This document shows, piece after piece, positions 43,181 through 54,843 of a stretch of DNA of 64,000 bases. Position 1 is the first letter of the stretch; the number at the start of each line of letters is the position of its first letter. Under the pieces are notes generated by a model. That model did not search any database and was not told the origin of the DNA. It saw only the letters and a program-made list of their open reading frames with translations. Origin of the DNA: Oscillibacter sp. MSJ-31 (GTDB lineage: Bacteria; Bacillota; Clostridia; Oscillospirales; Oscillospiraceae); assembly GCF_018918025.1 (NCBI RefSeq), contig NZ_JAHLPT010000008.1:28966-92965 (forward strand). The letters run 5' to 3'. A program made the position numbers and the translations under genes.

Positions 43181-43972
43181 TTATAAAAGGCTCAGATACC
43201 AACGGATAAACGGCTCGCCCGCGAGCGCCGTGACCCACGCGCCGAGCGCGATGGACGGTCCCCACGGGATCGGCGCGCCCTGCTCCCCGCCGCGCCGGGC
43301 GGCGAGCAGGCCGAAGACGATGCCGAAGATGCAGGCTAAGATCAGGCAGAGGAGGTTGCCCTTCCAGCCGAAAAACAGTCCGGTGACGAACAGCAGCTTC
43401 AAATCACCGCCGCCCATCGCCTCGCGCCCCATGCGCTTTTCCAGCACCGTGACGACCGCCAGCAGGCCGAGCGCCACGCCGAGGCCGCCGAGCAGCCCGT
43501 CCGCGAGCCGTCCGAGCGGCGCAGGCGCAAAAAAGAGGGACGCGATAAAAAGCACAAGACCGGCCGCTAAAAAGCGGTCGGGAATGATGTACCCCTCCAG
43601 GTCCGCGAAGGAGCAGGCGAGCAGAATGCTTGCCAGAAGCCACGCTTCGAGAAGCCGGAGCGAAATATCATAATGCAGCAGGAGCGACACGAACACCGCC
43701 GCGCCCATCACCTCGCCCCACACATGGCGGCTCGAGAGCTTCGCGCCGCAGTAGCGGCACCTCCCGCCGGAGGCGAGATAGCTCACGATCGGAACGAGGT
43801 CCCGCGCGCCGAGCACATGGCCGCACGCGTCGCAGTGCGACCGCCCGCGCAGCACACTCTCGCCGTGGACCACGCGCCACGCCATGCAGTTCAGGAAGCT
43901 CGCCATACACGCGCCGAAAACGGCGGCGAGCGCGCAGCAGTATACGGTGAGGAAGGGGGTGAGATGGAGCAT
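43181..43972 (-). CDS. pilD: Prepilin peptidase
   Basis: The 263-residue protein has an N-terminal domain with two CxxC pairs (CDACG, CRYCG; zinc) and a membrane part with the two catalytic Asp motifs FADLEGYIIPD and MGGGDLKL. It cleaves leaders after Gly and methylates the new N-terminus of the five prepilins of this operon, including the giant one. Confidence 0.95.
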   Translation of the reverse strand: MLHLTPFLTVYCCALAAVFGACMASFLNCMAWRVVHGESVLRGRSHCDACGHVLGARDLVPIVSYLASGGRCRYCGAKLSSRHVWGEVMGAAVFVSLLLHYDISLRLLEAWLLASILLACSFADLEGYIIPDRFLAAGLVLFIASLFFAPAPLGRLADGLLGGLGVALGLLAVVTVLEKRMGREAMGGGDLKLLFVTGLFFGWKGNLLCLILACIFGIVFGLLAARRGGEQGAPIPWGPSIALGAWVTALAGEPFIRWYLSLL

Positions 43973-44111
43973 CGCGAAATTCCTCCTTGGAATAGGTTTC
44001 CTTCGTGGGGGATGGCCGCCGACCCTCGGCCACCCCCTTATTTCTTAGCATAGCGCCGAAGATGAGCCCTCTGCAGAATCGGCTCATCCAAGAAGGAAGG
44101 GGGCGTTCCCA

Positions 44112-44133
44112 CGCCGGAGCGTGCGCTCCGGCG
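44112..44133. other. Hairpin between pilA and pilD
   Basis: CGCCGGAGC pairs with GCTCCGGCG around GTGC, 26 bases after the pilA stop (minus strand). No U-run follows. It may stabilise the pilA message or weaken read-through, so that the major pilin is made in excess of the downstream genes. Confidence 0.5.
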
Positions 44134-44158
44134 CGGGCTCAGAAATTTTTAGAAAAAG

Positions 44159-44551
44159 TTACTTGACTTCAATCTTAGTAACCTTGCCATCTGCAACGGT
44201 ATAAGTAACACTTTTATTGGCTTCCCAAGCATCAACAGAAATGCCCGCAATTTCAGTGGCCGCAGCAGGCTTACCCTGAGTCTTATAGGCATTAGTAGTC
44301 GGGTCCGTTGTTACCACAGACCCATCTTTTTTAAGGTAATAAGTGCCAGCAGCACCATCTTCTGTCAGGATCTGGACCTGAACTGCGGCATAACCGGAAC
44401 GGATATTTGCCGTATCAGCAGCGACCTTGGACTTATTCAGAGCGCTGTTGAAGGTAGGGATGGCGATGGCGACGAGAATCGCGATGATCGCGACGACGAT
44501 CAGCATTTCCATGAGGGTGAAGCCCTTTTTGTTGGTGAGTTTCTTGAGCAT
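44159..44551 (-). CDS. pilA: Major type IV pilin
   Basis: The 130-residue protein begins MLKKLTNKKG, then FTLMEMLIVVAIIAILVAIA: short leader, cleavage after Gly10, Glu5 present. A small soluble domain with few features follows (ends VADGKVTKIEVK; no Cys pair). AAAAGGAGAAATTATT precedes the ATG. The gene is clearly more AT-rich than its neighbours, common for highly expressed and diversifying pilins. Confidence 0.95.
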   Translation of the reverse strand: MLKKLTNKKGFTLMEMLIVVAIIAILVAIAIPTFNSALNKSKVAADTANIRSGYAAVQVQILTEDGAAGTYYLKKDGSVVTTDPTTNAYKTQGKPAAATEIAGISVDAWEANKSVTYTVADGKVTKIEVK

Positions 44552-44621
44552 AATAATTTCTCCTTTTCCGTTTCTTTCTATATCGTCCCGCGCGGGGTGG
44601 TCGCGCGGAAATGATAACGCA

Positions 44622-45830
44622 TCAGATGCTGCCGTACATACTGAACATCGGCATGTAGACCGCCAGCAGCAGCACGACCACGATGACCGCGAGCACGATG
44701 GTGATGACCGGCTCGAGCACGCTGAGCAGCCGCGTGCTCTGCGTTTCGACCTCGCTGTCGAAGTAATTGCCGATGACGTCGAGCGTCTGCGGCAGCGAGC
44801 CCGCGCGCTCGCCCACGCCCACCATCTCGGTGAGCATCTTGGGGAAGCACTCTACGCCCGCCATGCTCTCGGCAATGCCGCGGCCGCGCTCCACGTTCTC
44901 CTTCACCTTGCGCACACCGAGGGAAAAGAGGTAGTTGCCCACGACCTGGCTGGTGACGTCCAGCGCACGCGGCACGCCGAGCCCGGCGGTGAGCATGGTG
45001 GACATGGTATTGGCGAAGCGGCCCGCCGCGCTCATGCTGCGCAGCCGCCGCAGCGGCGCGCGCTCGATGGCGTAGGACGCCAGCACGAGCTTGCCGCGCT
45101 CGGTGCGCTTGAAGGCGAGATAGGCGATGACAAGCGCCGCCCCGATGAGCAGCAGCAGCCACCACCAGCGGTTGAAAAAGCCGCTCACGGCCATCAGCGC
45201 CTTCGTCACGCCCGGCAGCTCGCCCTCGCCGAGGTCGGCAAAGGCGTCGGTAAAGGCCGGCACGGCGACGGCGATGATGATGATAAACACGATGATGGCG
45301 ACCACAATGACCATCACGGGATAGGTCATTGCGCTGATGATCTTCGCGCGGGTCTTGGCGGCGCGTTCGTAGTATCGGTGCAGGCGGTCGAAGCACAGCG
45401 CGAGCGTGCCGGACTCCTCGCCCGCGCGCACGGTCTCGATGAACGTGGCGGGCAGATAAGGGGCGTTGCTCTCAAAGCTCTGCGCGAGGGAATAGCCCGC
45501 GCCGACCTCCTCCGCCACCTTTTCCAGCATCCTGCGCGTGTACTTATTGCGTGTCTGAGAGGCGACCATCTCCACGCAGCGCATCACGCTCAGCCCCGAG
45601 GTGAGAATGATGGAAAACTGCGAGCAGAGCAGCGCCAGCTCCTTGTCCTTGAGCCGGAAGCCGATGGGCTTATCCAGCGCGTTCCCGCGCTCCTTCACCG
45701 GCTCGATCTTGGTGATGAAGGCACAGGTGTCGCGCAGCTTGGCGACGGCCTCGAACTCGTCGTAGGCGCGCACCACACCGCTCACCCTTGCGCCGCTGAG
45801 CGACTGGCCCTTGTACTTGTAGGTCGTCAA
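44622..45830 (-). CDS. pilC: Pilus platform protein PilC (GspF family)
   Basis: The 402-residue protein has two GspF domains (FSIILTSGLSVMRCVEMVAS in the first; FANTMSTMLTAGLGVPRALD in the second) and three main membrane helices. The motif GERAGSLPQTLDVIGNYFD, with its weaker copy GEESGTLALCFDRLHRYYE, is characteristic. It sits between pilB and pilA and couples the motor to pilin assembly. Confidence 0.95.
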   Translation of the reverse strand: MTTYKYKGQSLSGARVSGVVRAYDEFEAVAKLRDTCAFITKIEPVKERGNALDKPIGFRLKDKELALLCSQFSIILTSGLSVMRCVEMVASQTRNKYTRRMLEKVAEEVGAGYSLAQSFESNAPYLPATFIETVRAGEESGTLALCFDRLHRYYERAAKTRAKIISAMTYPVMVIVVAIIVFIIIIAVAVPAFTDAFADLGEGELPGVTKALMAVSGFFNRWWWLLLLIGAALVIAYLAFKRTERGKLVLASYAIERAPLRRLRSMSAAGRFANTMSTMLTAGLGVPRALDVTSQVVGNYLFSLGVRKVKENVERGRGIAESMAGVECFPKMLTEMVGVGERAGSLPQTLDVIGNYFDSEVETQSTRLLSVLEPVITIVLAVIVVVLLLAVYMPMFSMYGSI

Positions 45831-45865
45831 GCCGATTCACCCGCCTTTTTCTTTGGTCATTCCGT

Positions 45866-47560
45866 TCAGCTCTCGATGGTGGAGCTGATGGTGCGGGCGG
45901 CCTCCTCAGCCGTCGTTTCGCCGCGCAGCACCAGGTCGCGGCAGCGCTCGCGCATGGTGGTGAAGCCATGCCTGCGAGCCTCGTCGGCAAGCTCGTCCGC
46001 GCTCGCGCCAGCGTTGATGAGGCGGCGCAGCGGCGCGTCGAGCATCAGGATCTCGAACACGGCGCGGCGGCCGGTGTAGCCGGTGTGATGGCAGTCCGGG
46101 CAGCCCGCGCCCTTGTAGAACACGAGGTCCGGTGCGTCGTCCAGCCCCAGCAGGGCCAGCTCGTCGCTCGCGGGATGATAGGGTCTTTTGCAGTGCGGAC
46201 AGATGCGGCGCACAAGCCGCTGCGACACCACGCCGCGCAGCGCGCCGGAGATCAGCCACGGCTCCACGCCGATGTCGCGCAGACGGTCGACCGCGGAGGG
46301 GGCGTCGTTGGTGTGCAGGGTCGAGAGCACCAGATGGCCGGTGATCGCCGCGCGCATGGCGATGCTCGCGGTCTCGCCGTCGCGGATCTCTCCGACGGAG
46401 ATGATGTCGGGGTCCTGGCGCAGAATGGCGCGCAGACCGCCGGCAAAGGTCATGCCGGTCTTTTCGTTGATCTGGCACTGGCTGACGCCGGGGATGTAAT
46501 ATTCCACAGGGTCCTCGAGCGTGACGATGTTCACTTCCTCGCGCGCGAGGTCGCGGAGCATCACGCACATCGTCGTGGATTTGCCGGAGCCCGTGGGGCC
46601 GACCAGCAGGATCACGCCGCTCGGGTTCTTGAGCAGCGTCCGATAATACTCAAGGTCTTCCCCCTCCAGGCCGATGGCATCGCGGGAGAGGAGCTGCGAG
46701 GTCTTGTTGAGCAGGCGCAGCACGATCTTCTCGCCGTACACCGTCGGCATCGAGGAGATGCGCAGGTCGATCTCGCTGCCCTTCACGCGCAGCATGGCGT
46801 GGCCGTCCTGCGGGACCTTGCGCTCGGCAATGTCCATGCCGCCCATGATCTTCAGGCGGGAAATGACGGCGCTCTGCAGCTCGGCCGGCACGGTCAGAAC
46901 GCGGCGGAGCAGGCCGTCGATACGCATACGCACCACCATCTCGCCTTCCTGCGGCTCGAGATGGATATCGCTCGCGCGCTCGGTAAAGGCGCGCTCGATG
47001 AGGGAGTTGACAAAGCGGATGGTGGGCGCGCCCTCGCTGCTGTCGCTGTCCTTCGCGAGCTGCGCGGGCACGATATCCGGCCCGGCGGAGCCTGCCTCGC
47101 GCTTCATCTCTTCAATGACGCGGGCGGTGCCCTCGCTGCCATAGAGGCGGCTGATGGCCTGCTCGGTCGCGCGGTGCGTGGCGATCATCGGGATCACGCG
47201 CTTGCGCGAGGCGGCCTTGACCTCCTCCTGCGCGATGAAGTCCAGCGGATCGCTCATCGCGAGGTAGAGGGTGTCGCGCACCAGCTTCACAGGCACCACG
47301 CAGTATTTCTTCGCCAGCGTGCGCGGCACATATTTCGCCAGCTCCACCGGAATGGAGACCGCCGTGAGATCGACGAACTCCACACCGAGCTGTATTTTCA
47401 GCGCCTCGATGAGCTGCTGCTCGGTGATGATGCCGCTCTGCACCAGCACGTCGCCCAGACGCTCCTTACTTTCCTTTTGCAGTTCCAGCGCCCGCTCAAG
47501 CTGCTCGTGCGAGATCACGCCCGAGGACAGCAGCAGATCGCCCAGCCGCATATATGCCAT
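45866..47560 (-). CDS. pilB: Pilus extension ATPase PilB with MshEN-type N-terminus
   Basis: The 564-residue protein has a GspE/PilB ATPase domain: Walker A GPTGSGKST, Asp box and Walker B region (DPDIISVGEIRDGETA), His box TGHLVLSTLHTND, and a zinc site CPHC/CPDC. Its first 60 residues hold two MshEN-like motifs (RLGDLLLSSGVISHEQLERA and RLGDVLVQSGIITEQQLIEA), which bind c-di-GMP in MshE and related ATPases. No pilT gene lies in the operon. It is the first gene after the c-di-GMP riboswitch. Confidence 0.95.
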   Translation of the reverse strand: MAYMRLGDLLLSSGVISHEQLERALELQKESKERLGDVLVQSGIITEQQLIEALKIQLGVEFVDLTAVSIPVELAKYVPRTLAKKYCVVPVKLVRDTLYLAMSDPLDFIAQEEVKAASRKRVIPMIATHRATEQAISRLYGSEGTARVIEEMKREAGSAGPDIVPAQLAKDSDSSEGAPTIRFVNSLIERAFTERASDIHLEPQEGEMVVRMRIDGLLRRVLTVPAELQSAVISRLKIMGGMDIAERKVPQDGHAMLRVKGSEIDLRISSMPTVYGEKIVLRLLNKTSQLLSRDAIGLEGEDLEYYRTLLKNPSGVILLVGPTGSGKSTTMCVMLRDLAREEVNIVTLEDPVEYYIPGVSQCQINEKTGMTFAGGLRAILRQDPDIISVGEIRDGETASIAMRAAITGHLVLSTLHTNDAPSAVDRLRDIGVEPWLISGALRGVVSQRLVRRICPHCKRPYHPASDELALLGLDDAPDLVFYKGAGCPDCHHTGYTGRRAVFEILMLDAPLRRLINAGASADELADEARRHGFTTMRERCRDLVLRGETTAEEAARTISSTIES

Positions 47561-47611
47561 AGGGATTCACCTCAGGATCAATAAATGGGGCCGCCGCAGG
47601 GGGCCGGCGGC

Positions 47612-47649
47612 AAAAAAAGACTGACCGCAGCAAATGGTGCGGCCAGTCT
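47612..47649 (-). terminator. Riboswitch-linked terminator before pilB
   Basis: On the minus strand AGACTGGCCGCA pairs with TGCGGTCAGTCT and is followed by seven T. The first two bases of its 5' arm overlap the 3' strand of the riboswitch P1 stem, so ligand binding could compete with it. Confidence 0.88.
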
Positions 47650-47728
47650 GTCATGTGAACCTTTTTCAAGGGTGTTCATTTAGACACTATAGCTTTGCGT
47701 CCCGGCCTTTCGACCGGTTTGCCAACAG
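47648..47728 (-). promoter_or_regulatory. c-di-GMP-I (GEMM-I) riboswitch aptamer
   Basis: The minus strand holds GGCAAACC (to 47716), a stem with a GAAA loop (47711-47708), then GGGACGCAAAGC (47703-47692) and a following stem with CTAAA, the receptor for the tetraloop. These match the conserved GEMM-I core in order and spacing. CTGTT (47728-47724) can pair with GACAG (47652-47648) as P1. It lies between a strong promoter and pilB, so c-di-GMP controls the whole pilus operon. Confidence 0.92.
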
Positions 47729-47786
47729 GATGAACTTGCGGAGCCATGTAAAGGCTCCGTTAAGAAAATGCCATCAAGCAAAAGGC

Positions 47787-47815
47787 ATAATAACTCATAT
47801 TTCGACATTTGTCAA
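47787..47815 (-). promoter_or_regulatory. Promoter of the pilus operon
   Basis: On the minus strand TTGACA (47815-47810), 17 bases, TATTAT (47792-47787). Transcription would begin near 47780. A hairpin GCGGAGCC/GGCTCCGT (47738-47760) precedes the riboswitch in the leader. Confidence 0.75.
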
Positions 47816-47865
47816 GCATAAATCTACAATTTTTCCATCTTTTTCTTATGCATTTTGCTTATTTT

Positions 47866-49233
47866 TTAATTGTCAGGTCCTTGGTCATCCTCCCGCCTTT
47901 TGAGCAGCGCCACCGTCTCCACATGATCGGCGCGGGGGAAGAGGTCGACCGCGCAGGCGCGCACGGCGCGATAGCCGAGGGCGGCGAAGCGCCCCACATC
48001 GCGCGCCATCGTCGCGCTGTCGCAGGAGACATACACCACGCGCTCCGGCTGCATCCGCGCGATGCTTTCCACCACGTCCTCCGCCAGCCCCTTGCGCGGC
48101 GGATCGACCGTGATGACGTCGGGCCGCAGATTCTCCTGCGCAAGTTTTTTTGCCACGTCGGAGGCGTCGCCGCAGAAGAATTCGGCGTTTTCCACACCGC
48201 TGCGCGCGGCGTTCTCCCGCGCGTCGTCGATGGCCTCCGGCACGATCTCCGCGCCGAGGACGCGCTTCGCGTGGGACGCGAGCGCAAGCGTGATGGTCCC
48301 CGCGCCGCAGTAGAGGTCGAGCACCGTCTCCTCACCCGTGAGCTGCGCATACTCGATGGCCTTGGCGTAGAGCCGCTCGGCCTGTTCGCGGTTGACCTGA
48401 TAGAACGACGGCACGCTCAGCCGGAACACTCTCCCGCAGAGCACATCCTCCAGCCGGTCGGCCCCCCAAAGCGTGCGGTAGCGCTCGCCGAGGATCACAT
48501 TGTCCCGCCGCGTGTTCTCGCCGAGCACGATGCCCACCGCCTTCGGGCAGGCGCGGCGCAGTCGCTCGACCAGCTCCGCCTCATGCGGCAGTCGCTTGCC
48601 GTTCACCAGCAGGCAGATCAGACACTCGCCCCTTGTGTTCGAGCGGACATAGACATGGCGCAGAAGGCCGCGCCCCGTCCGCTCGTCGTAGCCCGCCGCA
48701 CGGAAATCGCGCATATACTGCCGCACGGCCTCCGCCGCGGCGTCGGCCTCCGGCTTCACCAGCAGACATTCCCGCGTGCCGATGACCTCGTGCGTGCGGG
48801 CGCGGTAGAAGCCGATCCTCCCGTCCGGCGAGACGGGATACTGCGCCTTGTTGCGGTAGCGCCGCATCTCCGCCGCGCCGAGGATCTCCTCCACCTCGAC
48901 CTCGCTCCCACCGATGCGCGCAAGATTATCCTGCACGCGCCGGCGCTTGAGGGCAAGTTCCTCGGCATAGTCCATGTGGCGGTAGGTACAGCCGCCGCAG
49001 CGCGGAAAGTACGGGCAGTCCGGCGCGATGCGGTGCGGCGACGGCGCAAGCACCTCGAGCACCTTGGCAAAGGCCGCGGACTTCAGCACCTTCAGAATAA
49101 GAATACGGCAGACCTCGCCGCGCAGCGCGCCGGACACAAAGACGACAAAGCCGTCGATGCGCGCGACGCCCGCGCCCTCGCCCGAATAGCCCTCGACGAT
49201 AACGGTGTATTCCTGATTTTTCGTGACAGCCAT
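47866..49233 (-). CDS. rlmD: 23S rRNA (uracil-C5)-methyltransferase RlmD family
   Basis: The 455-residue protein has a TRAM-like N-terminus (IVEGYSGEGAGVARIDGFVV), four cluster cysteines (CPYFPRCGGCTYRH and CLLV), SAM motif VLDLYCGAGTITLALA, and the catalytic site VVYVSCDSATMARDV. It is the RumA/TrmFO-independent type that makes m5U in rRNA (or tRNA); the exact target cannot be fixed by eye. Convergent to nothing; it ends just upstream of the pilus promoter. Confidence 0.92.
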   Translation of the reverse strand: MAVTKNQEYTVIVEGYSGEGAGVARIDGFVVFVSGALRGEVCRILILKVLKSAAFAKVLEVLAPSPHRIAPDCPYFPRCGGCTYRHMDYAEELALKRRRVQDNLARIGGSEVEVEEILGAAEMRRYRNKAQYPVSPDGRIGFYRARTHEVIGTRECLLVKPEADAAAEAVRQYMRDFRAAGYDERTGRGLLRHVYVRSNTRGECLICLLVNGKRLPHEAELVERLRRACPKAVGIVLGENTRRDNVILGERYRTLWGADRLEDVLCGRVFRLSVPSFYQVNREQAERLYAKAIEYAQLTGEETVLDLYCGAGTITLALASHAKRVLGAEIVPEAIDDARENAARSGVENAEFFCGDASDVAKKLAQENLRPDVITVDPPRKGLAEDVVESIARMQPERVVYVSCDSATMARDVGRFAALGYRAVRACAVDLFPRADHVETVALLKRREDDQGPDN

Positions 49234-49246
49234 AGTGTTTTCCCCG

Positions 49247-49274
49247 AAAAAGGGCGCGGAGCCCCGCGCCCTTT
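49247..49274. terminator. Terminator between MBL RNase and rlmD
   Basis: AAAGGGCGCGG pairs with CCGCGCCCTTT around a three-base loop, in the gap after the MBL-fold gene. Confidence 0.7.
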
Positions 49275-49283
49275 CCTTCTATT

Positions 49284-50876
49284 TTATTGGAAGCGGTCGA
49301 TGAGCGCAGTGATCTGGCCGGTAAAGGCGGCGATCTCCTTGTTCGAGCGGCCCTTGAAGCGGCGGATGAGCGCAAGCAGCGACTCGCCCGCGGCAAGGAG
49401 CTTGCCGTAGAGGTTGTCCGCGCGGCTGGCCTGCATCGTGCGCTTGCGCTCGGAAATGTAGCCCTCGCTGAGCATCACGCCGGCGGCGAGGTCGTAGCTC
49501 TCGGTGAACTTCGCCGCGTGAGCGGAGAAGCCGAGGGAGCACAGCTCGTCCGCGAACAAGGGCGCCACGTCCGCGTCGCCGTGGACGACAAAGACGTGCG
49601 CGGGCTTCGGATCGAACGCCTTGATCCACTCGATCAGATGGTCGTGGTCGGCGTGGGAGGAAAGGCCCTGGAAGTTCACGACCTTCGCCTTGACGGCGAT
49701 CTCCTCGCCGAAGAGCTTCACGCTCTCCGCGCCGTCGAGCAGCTTGCGGCCCAGCGTGCCGGGCGACTGGAAGCCGACGAACACCACCGCGCTGTTCGCG
49801 CGCCAGAGGTTGTGCTTGAGATGGTGGCGGATGCGCCCCGCGTCGCACATACCGGAGGCAGAAATGATGATCTTGGGTGTTTTGTCGAGGTTGAGCATTC
49901 TGGATTCCTCGGTCGTCTCGACCAAATGCAGGTTCGGGAACGAGAACATATGCGTGCCGTCCTTCACCAGCTCGAGCGCGGCCTCGTCCAGATAACCGTG
50001 CAGGTCGCCGCAGAACACCGTGGTCGCCGCCTTGGCGAGCGGCGAATCGATATAGACCGGGAAATCGGGCACGGACTTCACGAGCCCCTGATCCTTGATC
50101 TCACGGATGAAGTACAAAAGCTCCTGCGTGCGGCCCACGGCGAAGGACGGGATGACGACGTTGCCGCCCTTGCCGAGCGTCTCGTCGATGATCTCCGCCA
50201 GCTCGTCGGTGTAGCTCCACACCTCGGTGTGGTTGCGGTCGCCGTAGGTGGACTCCATCACCACATAGTCCGCCCTCTTCAAAAGCTGCGGGTCGCGGAT
50301 GATGGGCTGGTCGACGTTGCCGATATCGCCGGAGAAAACGAGCGTCTTGTGCACGCCGCCCTCGTCAAGCTCGAGCGTGATGCTCGCGCTGCCGAGCAGG
50401 TGGCCCGCGTCGGTGAACACCGCCGTCACGCCCTCGCACAGCTCGACCGTCTGACCGTACTCGCAGACGGTGAGGAACTTAAAGACATTCATCGCGTCCT
50501 CGGCGGTGTAGAGCGGCTCGACCGGCTCGCGGCCCGCGCGCTGACCCTTGCGGTTCTGATACTCGGCGTCGCTCTCCTGAATGTGGGCGGAGTCGAGCAG
50601 CATGATGTGCATGAGGTCCGCCGTCAGGCGGGTGGTCAGGATGCGGCCCGTGAAGCCGCGTTTGACCAGCAGCGGGATGCGGCCCGTGTGGTCGATGTGC
50701 GCGTGGGTGACGAGCAGGATGTCGATGTCGCCGGGGTTGAAGGCGAACATGGCGTTGTCCAGCTCGTCGCGCCCCTGCTGTAAGCCGCAGTCCACCAGGA
50801 TGCGCTTGCCGTTGATCTCCAGGCAGTGGCACGAACCGGTCACGCAGCGGTCCGCGCCGTAAAAATACAGTTTCAT
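49284..50876 (-). CDS. MBL-fold/beta-CASP RNA-processing exonuclease
   Basis: The 530-residue protein has metallo-beta-lactamase motifs THAHIDHTGRIP, TDAGHLLGS and SGDIG, the beta-CASP part (VIPSFAVGRTQELLYF, IIISASGMCDAGRIRHHLKH) and the final HxD region GLSSHADHDHLIEWI. This is the YSH1/CPSF73-like bacterial RNase group. A C-terminal extension of about 75 residues follows. It cleaves RNA in the cytosol; targets unknown. Confidence 0.92.
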   Translation of the reverse strand: MKLYFYGADRCVTGSCHCLEINGKRILVDCGLQQGRDELDNAMFAFNPGDIDILLVTHAHIDHTGRIPLLVKRGFTGRILTTRLTADLMHIMLLDSAHIQESDAEYQNRKGQRAGREPVEPLYTAEDAMNVFKFLTVCEYGQTVELCEGVTAVFTDAGHLLGSASITLELDEGGVHKTLVFSGDIGNVDQPIIRDPQLLKRADYVVMESTYGDRNHTEVWSYTDELAEIIDETLGKGGNVVIPSFAVGRTQELLYFIREIKDQGLVKSVPDFPVYIDSPLAKAATTVFCGDLHGYLDEAALELVKDGTHMFSFPNLHLVETTEESRMLNLDKTPKIIISASGMCDAGRIRHHLKHNLWRANSAVVFVGFQSPGTLGRKLLDGAESVKLFGEEIAVKAKVVNFQGLSSHADHDHLIEWIKAFDPKPAHVFVVHGDADVAPLFADELCSLGFSAHAAKFTESYDLAAGVMLSEGYISERKRTMQASRADNLYGKLLAAGESLLALIRRFKGRSNKEIAAFTGQITALIDRFQ

Positions 50877-51021
50877 CGTAAGATCCTCCGTTGTCTTTCG
50901 CTGTGGGTCTCTTGCTTTGTGGTTTCTCTATCTTAACACACGCCGCCCCCGCTTGCAAGGCGCACAGGCGTCATATTGTGCGGAAATTTACCGTCCGTTC
51001 ACATTCCCGCGCATTTTTCCT

Positions 51022-51050
51022 TTGCATATCCGGACAGGGCGTGCTATACT
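51022..51050 (+). promoter_or_regulatory. Promoter of secA
   Basis: TTGCAT (51022-51027), 17 bases, TATACT (51045-51050), 64 bases before the secA ATG. Confidence 0.65.
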
Positions 51051-51114
51051 ATAGAAGTATTTTTATGCTTTTTTGCAAAAGTATTTCGATTTTCCGTGAA
51101 AGGAAGTTTTTGAT

Positions 51115-53824
<2,710 letters not shown>

Positions 53825-53847
<23 letters not shown>

Positions 53848-54213
53848 CGGACGCAGCCTGCTGATACGCGGCATACGAGCGGTTGCCGCGTCAGCGGCGA
53901 GCGAGCTGCCATCCGGCATTTTTTGCGCTGCGCGGCAGCGCGGAAAATAAGCAGTGCTGCGGACGGTAACGGACGCAACCTGCTGATACATGGCACACGA
54001 GCGGTTGCCGCGCCAGCGGCGAGCGAGCTGCCATCCGGCATTTTTTGCGCTGCACAGCAGCGCGGAAAATAAGCAGTGCTGCGGACGGTAACGGACGCAG
54101 CCTGCTGATACGCGGCATACGAGCGGTTGCCGCGTCAGCGGCGAGCGAGCTGCCATCCGGCATTTTTTGCGCTGCGCGGCAGCGCGGAAAATAAGCAGTG
54201 CTGCGGACGGTAA
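53825..54213. repeat. 122-base tandem repeat, three copies plus a 23-base fourth start
   Basis: Copies begin at 53825, 53947, 54069 and (partial) 54191, each with ATAAGCAGTGCTGCGGACGG and TAA, the end of secA. Copies 1 and 3 are identical; the middle copy differs at seven positions. Each unit holds the small hairpin GCGCTGC/GCAGCGC and a T6 run after CCATCCGGCA. Only copy 1 is in frame with SecA. No gene of its own is visible in 53848-54462. Confidence 0.95.
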
Positions 54214-54217
54214 AAAC

Positions 54218-54258
54218 AAAAGGGGGTATTCTCTTTCCGAAAGAGAATACCCCCTTTG
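54218..54258. terminator. Strong terminator after the secA repeats, with a second hairpin at 54275-54293
   Basis: AAAGGGGGTATTCTCTTT pairs with AAGAGAATACCCCCTTT around CCGA. Just beyond, CAAGGGGC pairs with GCCCCTTG (54275-54293). The pair looks like an intergenic repeat of the kind scattered in genomes of this group. Confidence 0.75.
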
Positions 54259-54462
54259 AAACCCCAAGAGAACGCAAGGGGCGCCGCCCCTTGACCCTCG
54301 ATCTGCCGATGTCATATTACCTGTCGGCAACGGTATGCACATGTTTTTTTGAAACGATCTGACCTACTTCTCTTTCCGCTCAGCCGCTCCTGCGGTGGGA
54401 TGGGGCAAGAGGACGTCACGCAAATAAATCCGCATCGGTCATGCACACAGGGGGCGCTGAAT

Positions 54463-54807
54463 ATGGTCGAGTCAAAAATCTACATTGGGCTGAACGATCT
54501 GTCGACGAACACACAGCTCTTTGAAAACGAAAAGTATATCAGGGTGCTTCGTAATGTATGCTATTCCTACAAAGTGCCTTTTTCCTTTCAGGTGCAGGAG
54601 GGCGGGTATATTTACGAAAGCGGAGAATACGCCCGGGAGAACAGTCTGGTCCTCACCCTGATCGACGTTAACAAAACCGTTGTGAAGGATATCGCCAAGG
54701 ACCTGTGCGCTTTCTTCCATCAGGAGTCCGTTCTGGTCACCGAAAGTCATCTGCAGGCACATTTCGTTCGCGAAACATTGGAATGCGGCGGTGAGGAAAC
54801 CCTGTGA
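54463..54807 (+). CDS. Hypothetical protein, weakly DUF3574-like
   Basis: 114 residues: ESKIYIGLNDLSTNTQLFEN at the start, then a mixed alpha/beta pattern to LVTESHLQAHFVRETL. The YIGLN opening and the late Glu-Ser strand recall DUF3574 but the match is weak. The frame stays open upstream to 54349; the ATG at 54463 is chosen because homology-like sequence starts there, with only a poor GGGGGCG ribosome site. Its GC content is lower than secA. Confidence 0.5.
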   Translation: MVESKIYIGLNDLSTNTQLFENEKYIRVLRNVCYSYKVPFSFQVQEGGYIYESGEYARENSLVLTLIDVNKTVVKDIAKDLCAFFHQESVLVTESHLQAHFVRETLECGGEETL

Positions 54808-54843
54808 GGTGATCGGGCAAGTCAGGATCATTGGAGGGTATGA

